NCBI GenBank assembly: GCA_024760905.1 | Contig: CM045745.1 | Span: 3,738,782 to 3,802,781 of the forward strand | Length of the DNA stretch: 64,000 nt | Source: Plotosus lineatus | Taxonomy: Eukaryota; Chordata; Actinopteri; Siluriformes; Plotosidae | Direction: 5' to 3' | Part shown: positions 20,489 to 32,071 of the stretch, one piece after another | Layout: every line of letters starts with the position of its first letter | Numbering within the stretch: the first letter of the stretch is position 1 | Made by a program: the position numbers and the translations under genes | The notes under the pieces: model-generated | The model's input: the letters and a program-made list of their open reading frames with translations, nothing else | Databases searched by the model: none | What the model was told of the DNA's origin: nothing

Positions 20489-23307
20489 TTCTTCTTCTTT
20501 CTTCTTATTTTCCTTTCAGGTGTTCCCTTCAGGGGTCGCCACAGCAAATGATCTGCCTCCATCTCACCCTGTCCTCTGCATCTTCTACTCTAATTCCAAC
20601 TACCTTCATGTCCTCCTTCACCACATCCATAAATCTTCTCTTTGGTCTTCCTCTAGGTCTTCTGCCTGGTAGTTCCAACCTCAGAATCCTACTACCAATA
20701 TACTGACTATCCCTCCTCTTTACATGTCCAAACCGTCTCAATCTAGCCTCTCTGTCTTTGTCTCCAAAACATCTTACATGTGCTGTCCCTCTGATGTACT
20801 CATTCCTGATCCTATCCATCCTCGTTACTCCCAAAGAGAACCTCAACATTTTCATCTCTGCTACCTCCAGCTCTGCCTCCTGTCTTTTCCCCAGGGCCAC
20901 TGTTTCTAAACCGTACAACATCGCTGGCCTCATCACCGGTTTGTACACTTTTCCCTTCATTCTTGTCGATACTCTCCTATCACACATCAAACCAGACACT
21001 TTTCTCTATCCATTCCAACCTGCCTGCACACGCTTCTTCACCTCTTTTCCACACTCTCCATTGGTCTGTATTGTTGAGTTTAAGTACTTAAAATCCTCCA
21101 CCTTCTTTATCTCTGCCCCCTGTAACCTCACCATTCCTCTTCGGTCTTTCTCGTTCACACACATGTATTCTGTCTTACTGAGGCTAACCTTCATTCCTCT
21201 CCTTTCCAGGGCATACCTCCACCTCTCTTGATTTTCCTCCACTTGTTCTCTGCTCTTACTACAGATCACAATGTCATCTGAAAACATCATAGTCCATAGA
21301 GATTCTGGTCTAATCTCGTCTGTCAGCCTGTCCATCACCATAGCAAACAAGAAAGGGCTGAGAGCTAACCCTTGATGCAGTCCCAACTCCACCTTGAACT
21401 CTTCTGTCACACCGATGGCACACCTCACCACTGTCTTACATCTCTCATACATGTCCTGCACCACTCTAACATACTTCTCTGCCACTCCAGACTTACTCAT
21501 GCAATACCACAGTTCCTCTCTTGGCACCCTGTCATATGCTTTCTCCAGATCCACAAAGGAACAATGCAGCTCCCTCTGACCTTTTCTGTACTTCTCTATT
21601 AACATCCTCAAAGCACACACTGCATCTGTGGTGCTCCTTCTTGACATGAAACCAAACTGTTGTTCACAAATGCTGACCTCTGCCCTTAGTCTAGCTTCCA
21701 CTATTCTTTCCCATAACTTCATCATATGGCTCATCAACTTTATCCCTCTTCAGTTGCCACAACTCTGCAAGTCTCCCTTGTTTTTAAAAATTGGCACCAG
21801 CACACTTCTCCTCCATGCCTCCGGCATACTCTCACTCTCTAAGACCTTGTTGAATGTTCTTGTCAGAAAATCTACTGCTACCTCTCCTAGTCACTTCCAT
21901 ACCTCCACAATTATGTCATCAGGACCAACTGCCTTTTCACTCTTCATCCTCTTCAATGCCCTCTTCACTTCACCCTTACTAATATTTGCTACTTCCTGGT
22001 CCTCAACGGTCACCTCTTCTCCTTTTTCTCTCTCTTATTTTCCTCATTCATCAGCTCTTCAAAGTACTCTTTCCATCCTCCCAGCACACCTCTGACATCA
22101 GTCAATACACGAGGGAACTCTCTGTCCTTAATGACTCTAACATGCTGCATGTCCTTCCCATCTCTATTTCTCTGTTGTACCAATCTATATAAGTCATTTT
22201 CTCCCTCCTTACTGTCCAAGCTATCATACAAGTCATCATACGCCTTCTGTTTGGCCTTTGACACCGCTACCTTTGCCTTACGCTGTGTCTCGCTGTACTC
22301 CTGTTTACTCTCTTCAGTCTTCTCTATGTCCCACTTCTTTTAGCTAACCTCTTCCTTTGTACACACTCCTGCACTTCCTCATTCCTCCACCTGTCTGTCT
22401 TCCTTTCGGCTTTTTCCCTTTTTTTACTTGGGAGTCGCCACAGCGAATCATCTGATTCGCACATTTGATTTGGCAGAGGTTTTTACGTCGGATGCCCTTC
22501 CTGTCACAACCCTTTTCGCAAGGGACAGAAACACGCTGACGGCTTTGCAGCCTACTCTTTACGAAAGTCAGCAATGGTTCTTTTACATGCCTCTCACCAT
22601 AGGCAGTGACAGACATGGCCCGCCTTTGATAACCCAGTTAGCTGCAACCCCCAACCTTTGGATCAGCAATCCAGCGCCCTAAACCACTGGACCACCACTG
22701 CCTCCCTCATTCCACCACCAAGTCTCCTTATCTACTTCCTTCCAGAGAACACAGCAAGTACTCTCCTACCTGATCACATTAGCTGTAATTGTCCAGTCAT
22801 TTGGAAGCACTTCCTGACCACCCAAAGCCTGTTTCAACTCCTCCTTGACGACAACACAGCACTCTTGCTTTTTCAGCTTCCACCACTTTGTCTTCTGCTC
22901 TGCCTTTGCCTTCTTCATCTTCCTCACCATCCGCATCATCCTGCACACCACCATCCTATGCTGTTTGGCAACACTCTCACCCACTACTACTTTGCAGTCA
23001 CTGAATTCCTTCAAATTACATCGCCAACACAAGATGTACTCTACCTATGTGCTCCTACCTCCGCTTTTATAAGTAACCCAATGCTTCTGTCTCTTCTGGA
23101 AGAAAGTATTAACCACAGCCATTTCCATCATTTTTTGCAAAGTCTATCAACACCTGTCCTTCTGTGTTGCTGTCCTGGATCCCAAACATGCCCATCACCT
23201 CCTGGTCCCCTCTGCTGCCTGCACCAATGACCACTCTTTCACCTCTGGGGGTACTCTGCATCACTTCCTCTAACTCACTCCAGAATCTGTCTTTCTCTTC
23301 TAGCTCA
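20489..23307 (-). mobile_element. RTE-type LINE copy 5, part 1 (3' end to endonuclease)
   Basis: The 3' end is at 20489 with a CTT/TTC-rich tail. The minus strand encodes the C-terminal region (20529-20999), reverse transcriptase (21006-21737: VDLEKAYDRVPREELWYC, GLHQGLALSPFLFAMVMD, MMFSDDIVICSKS), linker (22010-22385) and, after the SINE-B at 22386-22704, more linker and part of the endonuclease (22714-23307). The motif reads FSDD rather than FADD. The element does not end at 23307. It resumes at 35713 after a 12.4-kb insertion flanked by CTCA. Confidence 0.85.
22386..22704 (-). mobile_element. SINE-B inserted in RTE copy 5, 9-bp target duplication
   Basis: Reverse copy with tail complement CTTCCTTTCGGCTTTTTCCC, RTE-leader-like block 'gcagaggtttttacgtcgg', body and tRNA head ending 'accactggaccaccactgcc'. 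Flanks are CCTCATTCC at 22377-22385 and 22705-22713; the uninterrupted RTE at 41833 has the motif once. Confidence 0.8.
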
Positions 23308-23753
23308 TGTAACCCATATAAATACATGGTTACTAATGTTATTGGTAAAAAACCCTAATTTCCAACGCTCCCTGAAAGCAATATAGTTTTCCTAGTCCCC
23401 TTGAACGCATTATAAGCACATGCTGCATGCACCTGGCTAAGCACAGCAGAGCGTGCTGCAGAGCAGGACACACACAGAGCACTATAAGCTACACAAGTGA
23501 GTCAAACGATCCAAAATGTGTTTAAGTGAACTTTTAACAAGTTTAACTAAGTTTATGTACTTTTCAGAGCCTTGTATGTGTTTTGTTCTCTCTCAATCAA
23601 ACCAGGTGGAGAGTGTTTGTTTTCTTGGAAACTCCGGTGAGTCATTACAACATGAAGCTAGCTTAAAAACCTATGCTAACTTTACACATGGTGAACCTAT
23701 GCTGACTTTACACATGGTGACTTTTAAAACTGTGTGCACTATTTTTTGTCTCT

Positions 23754-24298
23754 TGTAAAAGTGTATCACAATATCATGTTCTCTGGGGCACGCTGTTTTG
23801 TATGGCTGTATAATGGTGCTTTATTTCTTTGTGTTTTGCTATACTTAAAGGCTTGTGGAGAATAATCAAATGGAATGCTTAAAGGGGGGCCATTCTGTAT
23901 GTCTGTTGTAAAAGTGCATGATGGGTACCTGTGCCACACCGAGACCTTCACTGTCAGGGTAATCTTCAACAGACCAAATAGTTTCGAGTTGTAAATAACT
24001 CTGAGGTCAGGAGGTGGAGGTTTATGGGGGTAGGGAGGGGCCTGGGGTCACCCCAGATTTATTGCATCTTGTTGAGATAATAACGCATCAAAGACCCAAT
24101 CATAAATTCCAGAAGGAGGAACCTGGTCTGCAGCCCTTAAAAGCAACCCCGCGAGGGAGACCTCAGACCTTAATTAGTGTGTCTTTTAGGCATGTTGGTT
24201 GGGTCTCCGTCCTTGCAAACGACGCATAATAAAGCTTCTCATATTCAACTCAAAACCAGTCTCCAGTCGTCTTCTTCCACATTCAACGGATCCTAACA
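23754..24298 (+). repeat. ERV 5' LTR
   Basis: 545 bp, from TGTAAAAG to CCTAACA. AATAAA at 24228-24233 is the likely polyadenylation signal of R. The stretch 'cccttaaaagc' about 95 bp upstream is the only TATA-like element. The 3' end of U5 is followed by GTT and the primer site. Confidence 0.95.
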
Positions 24299-24302
24299 GT
24301 TT

Positions 24303-24320
24303 TGGGGGCTCGTCCGGGAT
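24303..24320 (+). promoter_or_regulatory. ERV primer-binding site, tRNA-Pro type
   Basis: TGGGGGCTCGTCCGGGAT begins four bases after the LTR. It is complementary to the 3' end of tRNA-Pro, the primer used by murine leukaemia virus and many gammaretroviruses. Confidence 0.95.
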
Positions 24321-24401
24321 GTGGTAGAGGAACGTGAGTTGAGGAAATTGACCCAAACTTTTCCTCGTGAACCAAGGAGAAGGACACAGGCCGGCAATCA
24401 C

Positions 24402-24412
24402 TAAAGGTAAGC
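24402..24412 (+). promoter_or_regulatory. ERV major splice donor candidate
   Basis: TAAAG|GTAAGC, with the cut after 24406, is a near-consensus donor in the leader, about 85 bases past the primer site. It would serve the spliced env message. Confidence 0.6.
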
Positions 24413-24705
24413 AGAACCTGTTTAAATCGAACTCTGCATATTGACTAAACTAAAAACTGTGTCCTCTCCGGAAGTTTGAAGGAAAAGGATAAAAGAGTTG
24501 TATGAGAACCTAATTTTAAGGTTAAAGGTAAAGGAAATGGAATAAAAGGTAAAGAGATTTAAGAGTGAACATAGACGCGCCTTGGTGGTGGCGTACCCTC
24601 CCGGTCTCTGACGAGGGGCCGTGGTAAAGGCTGGGTTGGAGTCCCGGGGGATTGAAGGCTCCCAAAGTACCACGTCAGTGCTATATAAAACTGTACGTCG
24701 TAGTC

Positions 24706-24927
24706 GGGTGAAAGGCCCTCAACGGATTAGCCGTTGAAAGCATGCGTCTATGCGGGTGAAAGGCCCCCAATACGCTGAGGTATTGGAAGCATTAGTAATT
24801 GGGTGAAAGGCCCTCAACGGATTAGCCGTTGAAAGCATTATTTGGGTGAAAGGCCCCCAATACGCTGAGGTATTGGAAGCATTAATTGGGTGAAAGGCCC
24901 CCAACACGCTGAGGTGTTGGAAGCATT
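24706..24927 (+). repeat. Five-unit hairpin array in the ERV leader
   Basis: Five units of about 40 bp (24706, 24754, 24801, 24844, 24888) each start GGGTGAAAGGCCC and end GAAGCATT or GAAAGCATT. Each holds a short inverted repeat. Units 1 and 3 have TCAACGG/CCGTTGA with loop ATTAG. Units 2 and 4 have CCAATAC/GTATTGG with loop GCTGAG. Unit 5 has CCAACAC/GTGTTGG with the same loop. The order is A-B-A-B-B. Unit 5 differs from 2 and 4 by a paired change on both arms, so base pairing is kept. The location between the splice donor and gag suggests a role in RNA packaging, dimerisation or translation. Confidence 0.85.
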
Positions 24928-25408
24928 GAAGAGATTAATAGTGTGTGATATTAATTGTATTGTTTTCTGTTTTATGTATGTGTTGTGTGGCCACGTGTGT
25001 GACGTTAATTGTATTGTTTTCGATTACATGTATGTATTGTATTGTAACGTGCGTGACGTAAATTGTATTGTTTTCTATTTCATGTGAGTACTGTGTTGCA
25101 ACGTGTGTTGTGTGTTAGGGAAAGAGGGAAGTGGGAAGAATAAAATTCAGAGGTGTCGAGAGGGACGCTGACGTTTGACAGTGTCTTAGCTGGGCAGAGA
25201 AGCAGACAGAGGAAACCTAGCGGTGTTAACATAATCTGTCTGTGCGGTGGAAACCTAACGGTGACAACACAAGCCGCCTGCCGTGGTTAATTGGGTCATT
25301 CGCTCAGCCTAGCGCTGACGGACTGACTGGCTGTGAGCTGTCTAAACAGTCCCGATCCGGGAGAGTGAACGGGTGTACCCGCGCTCTCTGGCCTCGGAGT
25401 TAAGAGAT
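24928..25408 (+). other. ERV leader between hairpin array and gag
   Basis: Untranslated leader of about 480 bp with a loose repeat of 'tgacgt(t/a)aattgtattgtttt' near 24950-25075. No long frame. Confidence 0.6.
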
Positions 25409-27636
25409 ATGGAGGGTGAATTTGATAAAGAAATAAATGAACGGGGCTAGGTCATGAACCCTGAAGCCATTATATGCACAGATTGAGAACACCTTGAAAT
25501 CAGTGGAGCTAAAGAGCACACTGAAACAGAAAAATAAAGTTGTAGATGAAGCCAGACGAAAGCTGCATGAGCTGGTGAAATCTAAAAACAAACAGTTGGG
25601 GACAGTGGCCACTTAGGATCCTGGTTATGGGAAAAGGTTAAAGAATATTCAGAAAAAGCCAGAGAAGCAAGAGAGCAGGGAGAGAAGGCGAATTTAATAT
25701 CTAGATCCATGCTGAAAAAGAAGGTGGAGGAAATGGAGAGCGCCCAACAGGGGTGGACGGATCTCGCGGTCTGCTGGCAGAGTGTCACGCATCTTCACCA
25801 CTCCCAGTTGAAGGAGACCACCACGAATGTCATCGGACCGGTAACAGCACCTGACATTGAACCTATGCACCCCCCACCATACGCACCCTTAACACCCAGC
25901 GTTAACAGTGTATATCCCACTCTATATATCACCTCAGGGTCCCTACGAACTGAGAACGGCGAGACTTGCGAGCGCCAGCGCACCACCCCCGACTGCAGAC
26001 ACACCCATCCCCAATCAAGTGCACACATCGCCCGTCCCACCGGCAAGGGGGAACAGTTATGGATACATCACACAACGAGCCTGAACCATTCGGCCACACA
26101 CAACTTAGAGCTGAAATAAAGAGACAGGGAGGAGGTGACGGAGAACAGCATGAGGAAAGGATGGGCGTGAGGGAGATAGACAGTGACGTCAGGGATGAAT
26201 TCCCGGGAATGCCACTAGAGGGCCAAATCCCAGACCCAAACATAAGATTTATGCCCCTGGGAAGGCAACATTAAAGATAAGAGGGGTATGGGAGAGCGAC
26301 AAAGAGGTAGAAGGGGAAAATAAACACGAAGATCTGACAGAGTTGAATGAGCCGGAGGGCAATTTAGAAGAGTATGCAGACATATTGGAGGAGGAATTAA
26401 TTAGAACAGCAAATTATTCATTGGATTTGGCCAGAGAGGTGGAAGGACTATTAACACACAGGTCGATACCGCTGACGGTCCGTGAGACTCAGACAGAAAA
26501 AATGCCTGACAGGGTCAGGACGCGCTACACAATTTCCCTTGACCACCATGCCGGGCATGACCCGAAATACAAACCTTTTGGGGTGGGAGATATACAAGCC
26601 ATAGTGGACAAACTGCCGCCTGTAGTAGACGGAGGGAATATGTGGCTGGCCAAATTGGACACACTCACAGCCGGACACACTTTAGCGATTGGAGATTTCA
26701 GGGCCATAGGAGCACGGTGCATGGCCCCACCGCATTTAGAGGCATCGAGGAAGATGCAAACACCACAATAGTTCCTGACAGCACACCATTCACCACATAC
26801 AGCACCGAGATAGGCCAGGCAATGAGGATTAAATTCCCACTGCCCCGGTCTACGGTCATGCCAAAACTGAAGTGGAACCCGATCAGAACCCGAGAGAGTA
26901 CATAACCCGATCCGCGGAGACGTGGGACTAAATTGACAGGTTATCACCCAGGCAATCAGGGCATACAGATGGAATGGTTCCGCCAGGCCGTACTTAACGG
27001 GGTGCCGGAGGCGGTGAAAAATTTAATGATAAATAATCCGGACATGGCTGGAGCAGACTCCCATGTCTGGGATAAACATTTGGTGCACCTCCTGACCCAG
27101 GCGCAGGACAAGAACCAAAGTGATGAATCAGAAATAAAAGAGCTGTAGTCACAGCTCCTAAAACTCCAATTAAGTAAGGCTAGACAAGAAGTGAATGAAA
27201 AAAACAGAGACCTCGCGAACAACATAAACAAATGACGGCTGAAGCTTTGGATCCATACCCCGTCCCCGCTGGGGAGCCACCCCAACCACAGCAGCCACCT
27301 CTATATACAACATACTCTCCACCCCAACCATAGCAGCCACCTCAATGTACAACATATCCTTCACACCAAACACAGTACAGAGGCAGAGGCAGGGGTATGC
27401 AGAAGAGAGGTTACAGGGGAGTACCTGGGGGGGGATGGAACGGGAGCAACCAGGGTTGCTATATGTGTGGTGATCCAAACCACTGGGTCCGAGATTGTCC
27501 GTTCTGCATACAAAGAGGGGAGTACGGTCAACGAGGGAGAGGCCGAGGAACAGGAAGTTCGATGCCACAACTCCCGCCGACAGCTGGTCAACCCACTCAG
27601 CTTCCCATGTGGGGAGGCTACGAATACCAACAATGA
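25409..27636 (+). pseudogene. gag: ERV gag (matrix, capsid, nucleocapsid), broken
   Basis: The first plausible ATG is at 25409, in a frame that stops after 13 codons. Downstream frames show the expected order: a helical, charged matrix-like region (25470-25750); a linker with late-domain motifs PPPY (25871-25882) and YPTL (25913-25924); a capsid-like region (26343-26771 and 26933-27148, with PFGVGDIQAIVDKLP); and nucleocapsid with a CX2CX4HX4C zinc knuckle (27457-27498) in an arginine/glycine-rich context. The proline/glutamine-rich linker before the knuckle contains two copies of a ~45-bp repeat, one with CAG changed to TAG (27331-27333). The frame ends in TGA at 27634-27636. The assembly product would be the Gag polyprotein, which forms the virion core; this copy cannot make it in one frame. 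Confidence 0.85.
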
Positions 27637-28494
27637 CACACCCCACAGAGATACCCCGAGGAGCAGGTGACGGCAGAGCCTGTACTGTCGGTCACAGTAG
27701 AAAACAGATCAATGACTTTTTTGGTGGACACCGGCGCCACTTTGTCCTCCATTTGCTCCATGCCAAAGAGACATTGTTTAACACAGCACTCGATTACTGT
27801 AATGGGTTTCTCTGGGGTACCAACCACGCTGCCTACAACTATACCTCTGGACACTCGTATAGGCCTCCAAAGACTGTTGCATTCGTATGTATACTCCCCT
27901 AACACACCAACCAACTTACTAGGAAGGGACCTGCTGGTTTCCCTAGGAGCTACCATCATGTGCGAACCAGATGGACTGACTGTCTCATTACCAGACGGCA
28001 CCAAGTTGTCATGCGGCCACTCGCCCTATACGGTCACAGGACAGTACATAATGCAGCCTCTTGCTGAACCACATGCCGACATCTACTGAGGTGTACTACA
28101 GCCAGAAACACAGGCACACCGGGGGGTTCTCTCCACCTTTCTCCAGTGGAAACCCTGGGTCTCTCAGATCCATCCCTATGTCTCGCCTCCCGATGCACCA
28201 CACGTCACTCTGTTCTATGACAGGCACTCGAACCAATGTTACGAGGACGATTTTGCGTCCCAAATTGAGGGGACAGAATGGCAGATAATTACACGTAATA
28301 TTTATGTGGCTCCCGAGGGGGTGGCGGCGGGGGTAGATCTAACAGTCGAACAAATGGCCTGGTATGAAATGTCAGACGAGGCTGCACCGCATGTCTCACT
28401 GGCGTTGCATCCAGCGCATCAGGCTAAAGAATTGGGCACTATCGTTAAAAGGGCCAAAGCCCACACTGATTGGACACTCACGCTTGATGGATGA
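27637..28494 (+). pseudogene. pro: ERV protease and pol N-terminal linker
   Basis: The frame is the same as the nucleocapsid frame, separated from it only by the TGA at 27634. An aspartic protease is visible: LVDTGAT near 27724 is the catalytic loop and LLGRDLL near 27910 is the second conserved motif. A TGA at 28087-28089 interrupts the frame. It then continues through a less conserved region (28090-28494) between protease and reverse transcriptase. The in-frame layout with one stop suggests that pro-pol was made by readthrough of the gag stop, as in gammaretroviruses. Confidence 0.85.
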
Positions 28495-29760
28495 CATGTC
28501 ACTTTTTCCCCACCATAAATATGTATTGCATTGAGATGACCGCTTCAGATACAGCCATTTCAGAACACGCACACATATCTAGGCATCATGGAAGGGAAAA
28601 ACTGACCATCCAGAGGCAGCGGCACTATTGGACTAACTTCCAGACACATTGTGGGCACAAGGCCCTACTGACGTCGGGCTAGTACAATGTGAACCTGTTA
28701 CTTTTGAACTTACCTCGACAGAGCCAATTTGGATCAGACAATACCGCGATAAACCACTAGCCGAGGCAGGGATTGCGGACACAGTAGCAGGTTTACTAAA
28801 AAGGGGGTACTGGAGCACTCGTCCTCTGATTGGAATACACCGATACTCCCGGTAGAGAAGAAGGGGACGGGAAGGTATCGTGATGGCGCACGATTTGAGG
28901 GCCATTAACGCTGCCCTCTTAACGGCCACGGTTCCGGTGCCTAATCCATATGTTGCTCTGACCTGTCTCGACCCGGCACATCGCTGGTTTACTTGCATAG
29001 ATTTGGCTAATGCTTTCTTTTGTCTTCCACTGACAGAACACTGCAGAGATATTTTCTCTTTCACTTTCCGAGGTACTCAGTTCCGATACACTCGACTTCC
29101 GCAGGGGTTCGCACTGTCACCAGGTATTTTCAATCAGGTTTTGAAACGCGCCCTTGAAGCATGCACTCTCCCAGAGGGGGTCACTCGGGTTCAGTATGTT
29201 GATGATTTACTGCTGGCGACACTCCACGGTAAGCTGACCTCTGTCTGCAGGGGACGTTGCTAACTCTCAAACATCTAGCTCAGGCGGGGTTTAAGGTCAG
29301 TAAACACAAATTACAGATTTGTCGTCAGCAAGTCTCCTTTTAGGATGCCAAATCTCTCCAGAAGGGGTCAGGCCTCACATCACAACATAAATCGACCATT
29401 TTACATCACCCCAAACCACGGCTAGTTAAGGACATGCTATCTTTCTAGGCCTCACAGGGTATAGCCGTCATTACGTCCCCTAACTATACAGGTCTAACCT
29501 TTCCATTACGGGACTTAGTGAAGGAACAAGGCATGCGTAACCTCTCAGCCACGCTCAATTGGACAGTAGATGCAGAGGAATCGTTCATTCTTCTCAAACA
29601 AGAGTTGGCCTCAGCGGCTGATTTGGCTATTCCAGATTATGCACAACCCTTTTATCTTGATGTTTCTGGAACAGCCACATGCGTAAATGGGGTGCTGTTC
29701 CAGAAAAAGGGGAGATAGACGAGTATTAATGTACCTTAGCGTCATGCTGGATAACACTGA
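28495..29760 (+). pseudogene. pol: ERV reverse transcriptase
   Basis: Frames shift several times. Landmarks in order: AHDLRAIN (28880), CIDLANAFFCLPL (about 29000, catalytic motif A), LPQGFALSPGIFNQ (about 29100), QYVDDLLL (about 29195, the YXDD catalytic pair) and a thumb/connection region with LAIPDYAQPFYLDVSG (29610-29690). The order fits a retroviral polymerase of gamma type. Frameshifts near 28830-28870, 29240-29340 and 29720 disable it. Confidence 0.9.
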
Positions 29761-30560
29761 GAAAAGACACCCAATTTGCACACAGCACGCGGCCGGAGTC
29801 ACAAAACTCATTCAAAACGGCACACATCGTCATGAACCACCCCCTACATGTGCTAACTACACATAGTGTTGTGGCGCACGTGAACTTCGCAGACTTTCAC
29901 ACTAACACCACTCAGACAAATGAGAATATGCAGGGTTCTAGAAGCTCTGAATTTACACTTTACACACGCAGGGAGTCAACATGGCGGACAGGATGGGGTT
30001 AGGAAAGCCGCATGAATGCGCAGAGAAAGTGACTCAGATGACCACGGTCAGGGAAGGACTGTACTCAGACCCCATACCGGACGCCAGGAACCTATATACG
30101 GATGGTTGCTGTTACAGACATGATAAACATGGACTCATAGCAGCCGCACGCGGTAGTAGAACAGACACCACAGGGGATGGTAACAGTGGAAGCTAAGAGA
30201 CTGGAAGGGCGACAGTCAGCTCAGAGAGCGGAAATATTAGGAGTGGTAGCAGCGCTCCGATTAGGTAAAGGACAGGAAGTTAATGTTTTTACCGACTCAG
30301 CATACGCCGCAAATGCAGTACACATTGAACTAGGACAATGGCTTAGAGCCGGCTTCCTAACGCGTCAAACAAACCGATTAAACACGAGGAAGATATGAAG
30401 CACTCTCGGATAGTTTGCTGCTTCCCAGCAAAGTGGCAGTAATCAAGTGCAAGGGACATGAGAAAACATATTCACTCACTAAGGCGGGTAATGACGCAGC
30501 AGACGCAGCTGCAAAACAGGCCGCAGGCTACACACCCACTATGTACACAATACAAGCGGA
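29761..30560 (+). pseudogene. pol: ERV RNase H
   Basis: YTDGCC (about 30095), SAQRAEILGVVAAL (30210) and NVFTDSAYAANAV (30280) are the D, E and D motifs of RNase H. Then KCKGHEK and AGNDAADAAAKQA (30448-30520) form its C-terminal part. At least two frameshifts occur (near 30195 and 30400). The region from 29760 to 29980 has no clean frame. Confidence 0.85.
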
Positions 30561-31783
30561 ACAAGAGGCGGTAAGAGACAGACACACACAAATATTGATA
30601 CATGAACAAGATCTCGCGTCACCACAAGAGAAAACACTCTGGAAGGCAAGGGGGTGTACGTGCACGGAGGGTCTTTGGAGAGGACCGGATGGCAGGGTGA
30701 TTCTACCACCAGGTCTTAGAACAAGTACATTCAAAGAGGCACATGGTGTGGGGCATGTGGGGACAGTGCAGATGATGAAGAATTTGGATAATTGGTGGCA
30801 TCCATTTTTGAAGGATATGATTAAACATTTTGTACAAACATGTGAAGTGTGCACTCAATATAACCCCAGACCAACGGTGAACCCGCCGCGGGGACGTTTT
30901 CCATTGCTCACGAAGCCAGGGAAAGAGATAATTCTTGATTATACCGACATGAACATCATGGTTAAGGGGTATCGATATTTACTGGTTTGTGTGGATAGTT
31001 ACTCGGGTGGCCCAAGCATGGCCCACCAGAAAGGAGGACAGTGCCTCCGTGGTTAAATGTCTGGTTAACCACTACATCCCTCGACATGGGTTTCCTGAAA
31101 GGGTAAGATCAGACAACGGGACTCATTTTAAAAATAAAGACCTCCAACAGGTGGAAATCATGTTGGGACTGACCCACAAACTTGGCTCCGTATACCACCC
31201 ACAGTCACAAGGTAAGGTCGAGAGAATGAATAGAACTATTAAGGACAAATTGGCTAAAATCTGTGCACAGACCAAAATGACATGGCTGGATGCCTTACCA
31301 TTAGCTTTACTATCTATCCGAAGTTCCGTAAACCAAAGCACACACTTGACTCCACACGGACTACAGACCGGTAGACCATTGCCTGGACCACACACAGCAC
31401 TGGACACTGATGCACAAAACCTAACCCATAAACAATATTATCGTGAATTGCAAAGTCTCGTTGCAGCCTTTTCAGATCAAGTGGGGGAGCAGTATCAGGC
31501 ATCTACCGGCGACCTTCCAGACACAGAGTGGGTCCTCCTGAAAGTCTTCAAGCGAAAGTGGACGGAGCCAAGGTGGACGGGACCCTATAAGATCAAAGAG
31601 CGCACCTCGCACGCCGTCCGGCTGGACAGCAAGGGCGACACCTGGTATCACTGGAGCCAGTGCGCAGCGGCAGAAGCTCCCTCCAGATCACTCGTCAACA
31701 CACACAGGGACCTGTGTGAAGCAGCAACCTCATCACCGGCCGGTGACGAAGAAAAAGACCACCAACAACGCAGGGCAGAATAA
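30561..31783 (+). pseudogene. pol: ERV integrase
   Basis: The zinc-binding N-terminal domain shows HGVGHVG and CEVC (30739-30855). The catalytic core shows ILDYTDM (first Asp, about 30940), RSDNGTHF (second Asp, about 31110) and HPQSQGKVERMNR (Glu, about 31210). A C-terminal RWTGPYKI (about 31580) is the GPY/F motif of gamma- and epsilon-type integrases. One frameshift near 31000 separates the two parts; the second frame is otherwise open for 264 codons, the longest intact frame of the provirus. Confidence 0.9.
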
Positions 31784-32071
31784 TCCCTGGGTGGCAAAAG
31801 GGGGTGAGGTAGTCTAACCCTCACCCTCACGGCAAGGCGGAGGAACAACGCGCCCCTGCAACAAGTAGCGTGCCAAGCTACCAACGCAAGTTTTGAGGAG
31901 TGTTATTCTAATTATACTGTTTTAACTATTCTTTGTAATGTGCTTTTGCTTTGAGTTGTGTGACAGAGTATTGAAGGTCGTAAGCTCTTTAAGGTGTAGC
32001 GCGTGACCCTCCCTTGAATACAGTGAAGAATTTACTCTGTCATATTGAAGGTTTAGCTTGCTAGTTTCTAC
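31784..32071 (+). other. ERV pol-env spacer
   Basis: No long frame. Gammaretroviruses usually overlap pol and env, so a gap here is a small difference. The env splice acceptor should lie in or before this stretch. Confidence 0.4.

Noticed and set aside
24706..24927. Regularly spaced repeats that could suggest a CRISPR array
   Set aside because: The units are ~40 bp with almost no unique spacer, form stem-loops, and lie in a retroviral leader of an animal genome.
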